A stretch of DNA of 5,168 nt from Bacteroidales bacterium. Its GTDB lineage: Bacteria > Bacteroidota > Bacteroidia > Bacteroidales > UBA932. The stretch is from contig JAEENZ010000278.1 in NCBI GenBank assembly GCA_016283985.1, positions 1-5,168 of the forward strand, read 5' to 3'. Made by a program: the position numbers and the translations under genes. Under the pieces are notes generated by a model, which made no database searches, had not been told where the DNA came from, and saw only the letters and a program-made list of their open reading frames with translations. Shown here one piece after another: positions 1 to 5,168 of the stretch. Numbering within the stretch: the first letter of the stretch is position 1; the number at the start of each line of letters is the position of its first letter.

Positions 1-25
1 AACGACCACTTACTCAACCCGATTA

Positions 26-56
26 CAAAGATACGACTTTTTTTTGTAATTGCAAA
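26..56 (-). promoter_or_regulatory. Leftward Bacteroidota-type promoter
   Basis: Read on the minus strand, 33-26 is TATCTTTG, a perfect match to the Bacteroidota -7 consensus TAnnTTTG. Positions 56-53 read TTTG, the -33 element, and the spacer is 19 bp, within the usual range. Transcription would start near position 19 and run leftward out of the window. No start codon for the downstream gene is visible, so its identity is unknown. The same -7 octamer occurs in front of the tRNA gene at 523-530. Confidence 0.7.
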
Positions 57-90
57 TATTTTTTAAAAATTTTTGAAAAATTTTAATAAT
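57..90. promoter_or_regulatory. Phased A/T tract, possible UP-like element
   Basis: This stretch is almost pure A+T. The 9-mer AAAAATTTT occurs at 65-73 and again at 76-84, an 11-bp period close to one helical turn. It lies directly upstream of the leftward promoter's -33 box. A curved or flexible UP-like element is a reasonable inference, but A+T-rich intergenic DNA is common in this phylum and the phasing could be chance. Confidence 0.3.
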
Positions 91-104
91 CAGTCTTACT
101 TGTG
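72..104 (+). promoter_or_regulatory. Weak candidate rightward promoter
   Basis: On the plus strand TTTG at 72-75 is followed after 21 bp by TACTTGTG at 97-104, which has one mismatch to TAnnTTTG. If real, transcription would start near 111 and run through the palindromic repeats and G+C-rich hairpins toward the inverted repeat at 411-439. The imperfect -7 box and A+T-rich background make this tentative. Confidence 0.2.
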
Positions 105-126
105 TAGGGTATGGGATGCAGCTTTT

Positions 127-229
127 GGGTAAGGTCCATTTTTATGCTGGGGACCTTACCCGGAAATATGGCTTCCAGGCACTTCCAGTGGGTAAGGTGT
201 CGCCCCTGAAATTGGACCTTACCCGGAAA
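127..229. repeat. Tandem 63-bp palindromic intergenic repeat (two units)
   Basis: Two units begin at 127 and 190. In unit 1, GGGTAAGGTCC (127-137) is the exact reverse complement of GGACCTTACCC (151-161), an 11-bp stem with a 13-nt loop. In unit 2, GGGTAAGGT (190-198) pairs with ACCTTACCC (216-224), a 9-bp stem with a 17-nt loop. The 16-mer GGACCTTACCCGGAAA is identical at 151-166 and 214-229, exactly 63 bp apart, whereas the loops differ. Because 63 is a multiple of three and the arms are palindromic, both strands stay open and both spell a G-K-V ... L-T-x-K pattern. Small proteins could be predicted here, but nothing else supports coding. It is best read as a REP-like intergenic repeat whose arms are conserved and loops are not. 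Confidence 0.75.
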
Positions 230-252
230 CTTGGTAGAGCCCGGTCCGAATC

Positions 253-407
253 GGGATCGAGGAGCGAAGCGACGAAGGCGGCACCAGCCGCCCGGCCGGG
301 CCGGGTATTTTAGAGCGGAGCGAAAAAAATACGGAAAGGCGAAAAGGCCGCAGGGTACATTAGGGGCAGCGCCCCTAATAAGAAAGGTGGCGCGCAGCGC
401 CAGCACC
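253..407. other. G+C-rich hairpin cluster, non-coding
   Basis: This stretch is much more G+C-rich than its flanks. Clear hairpins are GGCGGC/GCCGCC (277-282 with 287-292, 4-nt loop), GTATTTT/AAAATAC (305-311 with 326-332), TTAGGGGC/GCCCCTAA (360-367 with 371-378, 3-nt loop) and TGGCGC/GCGCCA (388-393 with 397-402, 3-nt loop). The last is extended by GG(T) and ACC on its outer sides through a small bulge. The octamer GCAGCGCC is shared by the third and fourth hairpins (366-373 and 394-401). AGCGAAGCGA (263-272) recurs with one change as AGCGGAGCGA (314-323). Open frames across it have low-complexity arginine- and proline-rich products and run into the tRNA, so I do not call a gene. It may be a repeat element or a structured RNA; which one cannot be decided here. 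Confidence 0.5.
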
Positions 408-408
408 G

Positions 409-439
409 AAAAAAGCCAGAAGGGGTCCTTCTGGCTTTT
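409..439 (-). terminator. Intrinsic terminator of tRNA-Cys
   Basis: A perfect 13-bp inverted repeat pairs 411-423 with 427-439 around a 3-nt loop. On the minus strand the stem core GCCAGAAGG/CCTTCTGGC is followed by six T residues (414-409), as expected of a rho-independent terminator. It begins 2 nt past the tRNA discriminator base. In the plus direction only the four T residues at 436-439 follow the core, so rightward termination is possible but weaker. Confidence 0.85.
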
Positions 440-441
440 AG

Positions 442-512
442 AGGTGCGAAGCGGAATCGAACCGCTGTACCAGGTTTTGCAGACCTGTGCCTAACCGCTC
501 GGCCATCGCACC
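442..512 (-). tRNA. tRNA-Cys (GCA anticodon)
   Basis: The minus strand folds into a complete 71-nt cloverleaf. The acceptor stem GGTGCGA (512-506) pairs perfectly with TCGCACC (449-443). The D-arm is GCC/GGC with a GAGCGGTTA loop. The anticodon stem CAGGT/ACCTG encloses the loop CTGCAAA, giving anticodon GCA. A 4-nt variable region follows, then the T-stem AGCGG/CCGCT with loop TTCGATT. The discriminator base is U (position 442), the known identity element for cysteinyl-tRNA synthetase, which supports the cysteine call. The 3' CCA is not encoded and must be added after transcription. The gene stands alone, with its own -7 box upstream and a terminator immediately downstream. Confidence 0.96.
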
Positions 513-522
513 AAAGGGATTG

Positions 523-550
523 CAAAGATAGAAATATTTTCTGAAACAAA
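523..550 (-). promoter_or_regulatory. Promoter of tRNA-Cys
   Basis: On the minus strand 530-523 reads TATCTTTG, a perfect -7 box ending 10 nt before the tRNA 5' end, so the 5' leader would be only a few nucleotides. The nearest TTTG (550-547) gives a spacer of 16 bp, shorter than the usual 19-21. The -33 contact is therefore weak or is replaced by the T-rich stretch farther upstream. Confidence 0.65.
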
Positions 551-598
551 AAAAACAATGCATTTTCTTTACACATTTCTACCCGCGCCTGCATCTAT

Positions 599-614
599 AT
601 AAGGTAAACCTTAT
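599..614. promoter_or_regulatory. 16-bp dyad, candidate operator of the transport operon
   Basis: ATAAGGTAAACCTTAT consists of two perfect 7-bp arms (599-605 and 608-614) around a 2-nt centre. It lies 30 bp upstream of the first ATG of the operon, where a repressor or activator could act. The AGG...CCT arms faintly recall operators of DtxR-family metal regulators, but the spacing differs from the classical 19-bp DtxR site, so no regulator is assigned. No convincing TAnnTTTG box was found nearby. It could also be a weak RNA hairpin in the leader or a chance palindrome. Confidence 0.35.
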
Positions 615-644
615 TGGCAAAGTAAAATATAAACTATAAATGTC

Positions 645-2201
645 ATGAAAACAAAGTATTTGTTAATCATTGCAATCGCAGCGGTCCTTGCCGCAGGTTG
701 TAAGAAAGAAAAGCCCCTGTCCCCCAAAGAGCAGCAGGATTCTCTCGAAGGCATGGGCATGGAACTCATCGAATATGCCGATGTGGAGAACTGGGGCGAA
801 TCCTTCAAGGCTGTCGCACAGTTTGAGAAAGCCGTCACCGACAAGAAGAACGACCAGACCATCTTCGAAACCGTCTCTGACAGCATCGAAAAGGAAGAAG
901 AAACTGTCGTCGAAGAGAAAGAATATGGCTGGTACTGCAACTATCAGGAGCCTGGCGAATTCGTCAAGGAAAGGATAAGTACAATTCAGTTCGCAAACGC
1001 CAAGGGAGCCATTACCCTTGATGCAGAAAAGAAGGCCTGGGTAAAGGCGGACGCCCCCAAGCTCACGGTCACCGCCGATGTTGACGGAACTAGCATGACC
1101 GCCGAGGCGGAAATCAAAACTTCCGCTACAAAGACGTTGATAATCGAAAGCAGCAGCGAGTACTACAATACTTGGCCTGCCTATACTACCCGCGCCGCCA
1201 TGGAGATGGAGAAAGTCAAGCACGAACAGGAAGACTACAGCTACTACAGCTGGGAACCCGTCAAGCGCACAACCGATGGAGTGGAGGAGTATCACTTCTA
1301 CAATCCTGTCACCAAGGAAGATTACGGCTGGCTTTCCGAGTCACAGTTTAACAAGGACTACGACACCTATAAAGTCTCCGTGCCCGAAGGAAAGCGCAGC
1401 ATGAAAAGCGTCAGCAAGACATACCTTTATGTCCCTGAGAGCATCTCCGCAAGCTTCCGCAAAGGCAATGAAACCATCGGCGACCTCACGATCGGCATCG
1501 ACTACAAACCCGCGTCGGCAGGCAAGTTCGACATTGCAAATGATCAGACGGACGTCACCTTCTCGTTCTCCGCTGCCGGCTACACCCTCAAGACCAAGGC
1601 GCTCAATTACCTCACGGACGGTGCCGAAGCATCTTATGTCTTCAGCTATGGCAAGAAAGACATCTTTACGATGACCGCCAAAGAGCAGGGCTTCAAGGTT
1701 TCATCCGAAGTGAAAGAGAAGAAAAACGACTACGACAATGGAAACGGCTATAAAAACGGAGACGTCTCCACAAACACCAGGTACTCGATATCCTCGACAC
1801 CCACGACCGCGGAAATCAGTTTCGACCTTCTGGGCGAACTTCAGGTAAAGGGCACCGCCGATGTCGAGACCATTATCGCATGCTCCGACTCTCTGGACGC
1901 TTACCGCACTAACGAGAACGAGTTCAAGAAGTGGCTCAAGCAGGCAGAGAATGCATTCAAACTCCAGGCTTTCTACGACAGCAAGAAGTGCTCAGCCCAC
2001 CTTGGTCTTGAACCGGAAAAGAATAAAGAAAATGGCGAATGGGAAGCTATCCCCGTCATCCGTTTCGACGACGGCAGCTCCTTCGCCATGTTCGAAGATT
2101 TCTTCAACAAGACCGATTTCGCCGACCTGATCAAGGCTTACGAAGACTGGAAAAAGAGCGTTGACAGCTACATTGACAGCGTCCTGAACAAGAAACAGTG
2201 A
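645..2201 (+). CDS. Uncharacterised large lipoprotein, first gene of the transport operon
   Basis: This 518-residue protein begins with a type II (lipoprotein) signal peptide: two lysines, a hydrophobic core at residues 5-17, then the lipobox LAAG before Cys19. The mature protein should be lipid-anchored to the cell envelope. The residues after Cys19 (KKEK) are basic rather than an acidic surface-export signal, so its side of the outer membrane is uncertain. Residues 30-95 look helical and are rich in Glu and Lys. The middle is rich in Tyr and beta-like. Two segments, around 137-161 and 264-290, share a loose hydrophobic pattern beginning with Pro and may be an internal duplication. The C-terminal part (about 420-518) looks helical, with paired Phe and Asp residues. 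I do not recognise a named family. ATG at 645 places the signal peptide correctly; there is no Shine-Dalgarno, only A-rich leader. Its TGA overlaps the next gene's GTG, suggesting cotranscription and coupled translation. A role in substrate capture is inference. Confidence 0.9.
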   Translation: MKTKYLLIIAIAAVLAAGCKKEKPLSPKEQQDSLEGMGMELIEYADVENWGESFKAVAQFEKAVTDKKNDQTIFETVSDSIEKEEETVVEEKEYGWYCNYQEPGEFVKERISTIQFANAKGAITLDAEKKAWVKADAPKLTVTADVDGTSMTAEAEIKTSATKTLIIESSSEYYNTWPAYTTRAAMEMEKVKHEQEDYSYYSWEPVKRTTDGVEEYHFYNPVTKEDYGWLSESQFNKDYDTYKVSVPEGKRSMKSVSKTYLYVPESISASFRKGNETIGDLTIGIDYKPASAGKFDIANDQTDVTFSFSAAGYTLKTKALNYLTDGAEASYVFSYGKKDIFTMTAKEQGFKVSSEVKEKKNDYDNGNGYKNGDVSTNTRYSISSTPTTAEISFDLLGELQVKGTADVETIIACSDSLDAYRTNENEFKKWLKQAENAFKLQAFYDSKKCSAHLGLEPEKNKENGEWEAIPVIRFDDGSSFAMFEDFFNKTDFADLIKAYEDWKKSVDSYIDSVLNKKQ

Positions 2202-4216
2202 AGGCCGGACGCTTATATAGTCTGATATTTCGGTCTGCGTTGCTTATCCTCGGGCTCATCCCCGGCAGGATTTCGGCGCAGACCGATTCTTCTTTGGTGC
2301 ACACGATCGACAGCACGGTCGTGGCCGCCCGCAAGCGCACCTCCCCCATCTCCGCAAAAGCGGAAACAAAGGTGGATGTCGCCGGCCTCGCAAAGCTCCC
2401 GGGAATACTCGGCAGCTCAGATCCCCTTCGTTTCATCAGGCTCCTGCCCAGCGTGCAGACGGGCAGCGAAATCGACGCAGGCATCCACATCCAGGGCTGC
2501 GACCACGGACACAACCTCATCAGCATAGACGGCACGCCCATATACGGAGCCAGCCATCTCCTGGGCATCTTTTCCGTCTTCAACCCAGCCCACTACGGCA
2601 CCATGAACTACGCCACCACGGCATGCAGCCGGGGGCGTCTGGGAGGATATGTCGACATGATCCCGGACCGCAGCATCCCCGGACGCACCGCTTCGGGAAA
2701 TTTCTCCCTTGGCCTGGTGGCCGCGCAAGGTAACCTAAAACTCCGCACTGGGGAGAAATCCGCACTGAGCGTATCTGCACGCAAGAGTTTTCTCAACCAA
2801 CTCTATAAATCCTATCTGATGGTCGATGAAGACCCCTTCCTGTACGGATTCGGTGACGTCAACCTTGGATGGACCTGGCAAGCTACGGAAAAAGACCGCA
2901 TCTACGCCGATGCATTCTACTCTTCCGATGCGGCAGATTATGCTTCGATGGAAAACAATCTCGGCGTACAGTTTGGCTGGAGCAACGCTTCCGGCGCTTT
3001 GCACTGGCAGCACCGCAGCGCTGATATCCTTCTGAAACAAAGCATCTTCGCAAGCGGATACGACGCCCGGGCGGACATCTCGTATAACGATGAAAGCGGA
3101 TTCATCCCCTACCATACCCGGAGCGCAGGATACAAGACCGCCATGCATTGGCGGGACCTCGAACTGGGAGCAGACCTGTCCTACTACGACATCCTCCTCC
3201 CAAATCCCGTCCATCAAAACGGATCTATGACCTCGTCCAGCCAGGATGAGGCTCAGCAAGCTTTGGAAAGCCGCATCAGGGCCGCATGGACAAAGTACCT
3301 AGGGCTGAGTTGGAAGATCAGGGCGGAACTCGCCGGAGGATGGTATCAATCCCCCGAAAAAGAATCCTTCTGGCAGTTTGACCCTTCGCTCGCCGTCAGT
3401 TATGACATGTTCAGCTCAGGGAAGGTGGAATTAAGGGGTGGCAGCGCCACCCAGAACATCTTCCTGACCGGGGTAACAAGCATGGGCTTTCCCATCGAAT
3501 TCAACTTCCTGGCCGGGAAATACGGTGCACCGCAACGGTCGATCTGGGCCTCGCTGGCCTACAACCGCGATTTCATGCAGGAGACCTGGGCCTTCTCCAC
3601 GGAGCTTTTCTGGCGCCGTCTCTACAATCAGGTGGAATACACCGGCACCCTCCTGGACTACCTGCGTGCAGATTCGTCGCTCGCCGGAATGCTTACCGGG
3701 GCTGACGGATGGAACTATGGCATAAACCTCATCCTCCACAAGCAGGCAGGCAAACTGACGGGATGGCTGAGCGGGTCGCTGGGAAGGTCGCTCAGGCGCG
3801 GGGAAGACGGCAGCATCTGGCCATCCAACTTCGAGCGCCTGTTCGAAATGAACACCGTCGCCACCTGGACGGAACGCAGATGGGACGCAGGAGGCACCTT
3901 TACCGTGGCGTCCGGCACGCCCTTCACCGCCCCAGAATCCTTCTATCTGCTGGATTCCAAGCTTATCTGCGTCTACGGCCCCCGCAACGGCAAACGCCTG
4001 GCCCCCTACATCCGTCTGGACCTCAATTTCAACTGGTATTTCCGCAAGGACGACAGCCTGACCCACGGTATCAACTTATCCATCTACAACGCCCTGGCAA
4101 ACGACAACGAACTCTCCTACCGCTTCAACTACCGCGAAGACGGCAGTTTCGCATACGTTCCATTCTCTTTCTCCCTCAAGCTGATGCCCGGCATCGGCTG
4201 GTTCTGCAAGTTCTGA
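2198..4216 (+). CDS. TonB-dependent outer-membrane receptor, compact form
   Basis: A 672-residue outer-membrane transporter that would import an unknown ligand using TonB-ExbBD energy. The signal peptide (residues 1-27, probable cut between Ala27 and Gln28) leads to a short segment with a TonB-box-like TVVAARKR (40-47). The plug domain covers about 55-157; NLISIDGTPIYGASH (106-120) and FSVFNP (125-130) are its clearest motifs and GRLGG (146-150) is near its end. The remainder is aromatic-rich with alternating beta-strand character, ending in the terminal strand GIGWFCKF with the final Phe typical of barrels. Receptors paired with DUF4249 proteins usually carry an N-terminal carboxypeptidase-D-like domain; there is no room for one here, making this a short form. 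The usual plug VRGG appears as IQGC, with Cys101 and Cys143 in the plug. The GTG start at 2198 is chosen because it gives a good signal peptide and a 4-bp overlap with the upstream stop (GTGA). Confidence 0.92.
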   Translation: MKAGRLYSLIFRSALLILGLIPGRISAQTDSSLVHTIDSTVVAARKRTSPISAKAETKVDVAGLAKLPGILGSSDPLRFIRLLPSVQTGSEIDAGIHIQGCDHGHNLISIDGTPIYGASHLLGIFSVFNPAHYGTMNYATTACSRGRLGGYVDMIPDRSIPGRTASGNFSLGLVAAQGNLKLRTGEKSALSVSARKSFLNQLYKSYLMVDEDPFLYGFGDVNLGWTWQATEKDRIYADAFYSSDAADYASMENNLGVQFGWSNASGALHWQHRSADILLKQSIFASGYDARADISYNDESGFIPYHTRSAGYKTAMHWRDLELGADLSYYDILLPNPVHQNGSMTSSSQDEAQQALESRIRAAWTKYLGLSWKIRAELAGGWYQSPEKESFWQFDPSLAVSYDMFSSGKVELRGGSATQNIFLTGVTSMGFPIEFNFLAGKYGAPQRSIWASLAYNRDFMQETWAFSTELFWRRLYNQVEYTGTLLDYLRADSSLAGMLTGADGWNYGINLILHKQAGKLTGWLSGSLGRSLRRGEDGSIWPSNFERLFEMNTVATWTERRWDAGGTFTVASGTPFTAPESFYLLDSKLICVYGPRNGKRLAPYIRLDLNFNWYFRKDDSLTHGINLSIYNALANDNELSYRFNYREDGSFAYVPFSFSLKLMPGIGWFCKF

Positions 4217-4218
4217 AG

Positions 4219-5055
4219 ATGAAAAAGGCACTTCTCATAATAGCCACCGCACTTCTCTGCTCCTGCAACGGGCCGGGAAGATGGGAAGACACTCCCGGAG
4301 AACTTGTGGTAGAAGGATGGATAGAAGCCGGAGAAGCCCCTGTGGTGATGCTTACCACCTCCCTCTCCCCCAGCCCGGAGTATACCTGCCTGGACTCTCT
4401 CAGCAGCCATATCGTCAAACGGGCGAAGGTTAGCCTGAGCGACGGCGACACTACCGTTATCATGTTCAGCAAGCAGGATAAGCGCTATATCCCGCCATTT
4501 GTCTACACCACCGGATGGATGACCGGCAAAGCTGGTAAAAGATATACCCTGAAAGTGGAATACGACGGCAAGACGGCCCGCGCAGACTGCATCATCCCCG
4601 AGCTGGAGCCCATTGCCGGAGTCAAGGCGGTGCCGGCGGAAGGCTCCGATGACCTCTACACCCTGGTAGTTACGCTGGACAACAAGGCCGGAGCAAACAA
4701 GTTCTACCGTATTTTAACAATGGTGGAAGGCGAAGATACCCGCTACGTCTCCTCTTTCCCAAGTGCGATCGAAGGATCTGCGCTTAAGGATAATGCCGAG
4801 ATTACCATCACCCGCGGAAAGAGCATAGACCATCAGGAATTCTCCACCAAGTTCAAGAAAGGCAGCACCGTGCGGGTCAAAGTCTGCACATGCGAAGAGG
4901 CCACCTGCCGCTTCTGGATGACAATAGACGACCTTTCCACGCTCGGAAACACACCCTTCTTCCCCATGTACGACAATCCGGCCTCGAATATCGAAGGTGG
5001 ACTCGGATATTGGGCCGGATACGGTGCGAGTTACTATACGGTAGAGATTAACTAG
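4219..5055 (+). CDS. DUF4249-like lipoprotein, partner of the TonB-dependent receptor
   Basis: This 278-residue protein has a lipoprotein signal peptide with lipobox LCSC and lipidated Cys16, so it is an envelope lipoprotein. The N-terminal LVVEGWIEAGEAPVV (29-43) followed by TTSLS, and the C-terminal NIEGGLGYWAGYG (257-269), match features I associate with DUF4249, a Bacteroidota family encoded beside TonB-dependent receptors. By analogy with SusD-type partners it may help deliver ligand to the receptor, but the function of the family is not established to my knowledge. The start lies 2 bp after the receptor stop (TGA-AG-ATG), so the two are almost certainly cotranslated. The frame is open 170 codons farther upstream, but that part overlaps the receptor and is not protein-like; ATG 4219 gives the signal peptide. 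Cysteines 223, 225 and 230 form a CxCx4C cluster. The stop overlaps the stop of the convergent gene. Confidence 0.92.
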   Translation: MKKALLIIATALLCSCNGPGRWEDTPGELVVEGWIEAGEAPVVMLTTSLSPSPEYTCLDSLSSHIVKRAKVSLSDGDTTVIMFSKQDKRYIPPFVYTTGWMTGKAGKRYTLKVEYDGKTARADCIIPELEPIAGVKAVPAEGSDDLYTLVVTLDNKAGANKFYRILTMVEGEDTRYVSSFPSAIEGSALKDNAEITITRGKSIDHQEFSTKFKKGSTVRVKVCTCEEATCRFWMTIDDLSTLGNTPFFPMYDNPASNIEGGLGYWAGYGASYYTVEIN

Positions 5056-5168
5056 ACCTCCTTTATCTTCCTGATAAGCCAAATCATGTAGATCCACACG
5101 ACCGCAATGGCCGCCACAGCGGCGATCTGCGAGCCAGAGATATCGCGTATCCATCCCAGCACTGGAGG
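5052..5168 (-). CDS. C-terminal end of an unidentified membrane protein (partial)
   Basis: The minus strand is open from the window edge for 38 codons to a TAG at 5054-5052. The visible peptide has a polar stretch (WIRDISGSQ), then about 17 hydrophobic residues (IAAVAAIAVVWIYMIWL), then a basic end (IRKIKEV). This is the pattern of a last transmembrane helix with a positively charged cytoplasmic tail. The family cannot be told from so short a piece. Its stop overlaps the stop of the convergent lipoprotein gene within CTAG, leaving no intergenic space and no room for a dedicated terminator between the two genes. Confidence 0.7.
   Translation of the reverse strand, partial: PPVLGWIRDISGSQIAAVAAIAVVWIYMIWLIRKIKEV

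Noticed and set aside
127..229. CRISPR array
   Set aside because: There are only two units, the repeats are bipartite palindromes with short variable loops rather than repeat-spacer structure, and no cas genes are present.
116..313. Rightward open frame of 65 codons over the same repeats
   Set aside because: The G-K-V...L-T-R-K pattern arises from the palindromic arms and appears on both strands, so it does not indicate a protein.
360..378. Intrinsic terminator
   Set aside because: The hairpin is strong but is not followed by a T-tract on either strand.
83..406. Leftward open frame of 107 codons across the repeats and G+C-rich block
   Set aside because: Its sequence is the palindromic repeat translated plus low-complexity Arg/Pro/Phe-rich stretches. 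There is no start context, and the period of 63 bp keeps any frame open by itself.
231..494. Rightward open frame running into the tRNA region
   Set aside because: It overlaps the tRNA-Cys gene and terminator on the other strand and its product is Arg/Ala-rich without any recognisable feature.
310..594. Leftward open frame covering the whole tRNA-Cys gene
   Set aside because: The tRNA cloverleaf is complete, so translation through it is a by-product.
596..617. TATATAAG (596-603) and TTGG (614-617) as promoter elements of the operon
   Set aside because: Neither fits the TAnnTTTG / TTTG pair with the right spacing, so no operon promoter is called; it may be weak or lie elsewhere in 513-644.
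663..1295. Leftward open frame of 210 codons
   Set aside because: It is antisense to the lipoprotein gene, whose frame has a proper signal peptide; the antisense product is a Phe/Leu/Val/Gly-rich shadow of Lys/Glu/Asp/Ala codons.
3431..4066. Leftward open frame of 211 codons inside the receptor gene
   Set aside because: It lies antisense to a well-supported barrel and is explained by the G+C-rich third codon positions.
3709..4218. 170-codon N-terminal extension of the DUF4249-like gene
   Set aside because: It overlaps the receptor in another frame and is rich in Arg, Gln and Pro; the lipoprotein signal peptide starts at 4219.

Overview
The window looks like a chromosomal segment of a Bacteroidota species, most likely order Bacteroidales. 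Three things point there. Upstream boxes fit the Bacteroidota sigma factor (TAnnTTTG with an upstream TTTG) rather than sigma-70. The genes lack Shine-Dalgarno sequences. The coding content is a TonB-dependent receptor followed by a DUF4249-type lipoprotein, a pairing typical of this phylum. The sequence does not support a genus call.

Positions 1-110 are very A+T-rich. They hold a good leftward promoter (26-56) whose gene lies outside the window, plus a phased A/T tract. Positions 127-229 hold two tandem copies of a 63-bp palindromic unit. Positions 253-407 are G+C-rich and full of short hairpins. I see no credible protein gene in 1-440. A 13-bp perfect inverted repeat (411-439) terminates a leftward tRNA-Cys(GCA) gene (442-512), which has its own -7 box at 523-530. 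The 132-bp gap to the first protein gene contains a 16-bp dyad (599-614) that could be an operator. No convincing promoter for the protein operon was found there.

Positions 645-5055 are a tight rightward three-gene operon. It encodes an unrecognised 518-residue lipoprotein, a compact 672-residue TonB-dependent receptor that starts at GTG and overlaps the previous stop by 4 bp, and a 278-residue DUF4249-like lipoprotein that starts 2 bp after the receptor stop. Together they suggest an outer-membrane uptake system: the receptor as gated channel, the DUF4249 protein as partner lipoprotein, and the first lipoprotein as a lineage-specific accessory. The substrate cannot be read from the sequence.

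At the right edge, the last 38 codons of a leftward membrane-protein gene converge on the operon. The two stop codons overlap within one CTAG.

The parts most worth a second look are the palindromic repeat and hairpin region, which may be a transcribed unit or a repeat family, and the uncharacterised transport operon with its dyad.
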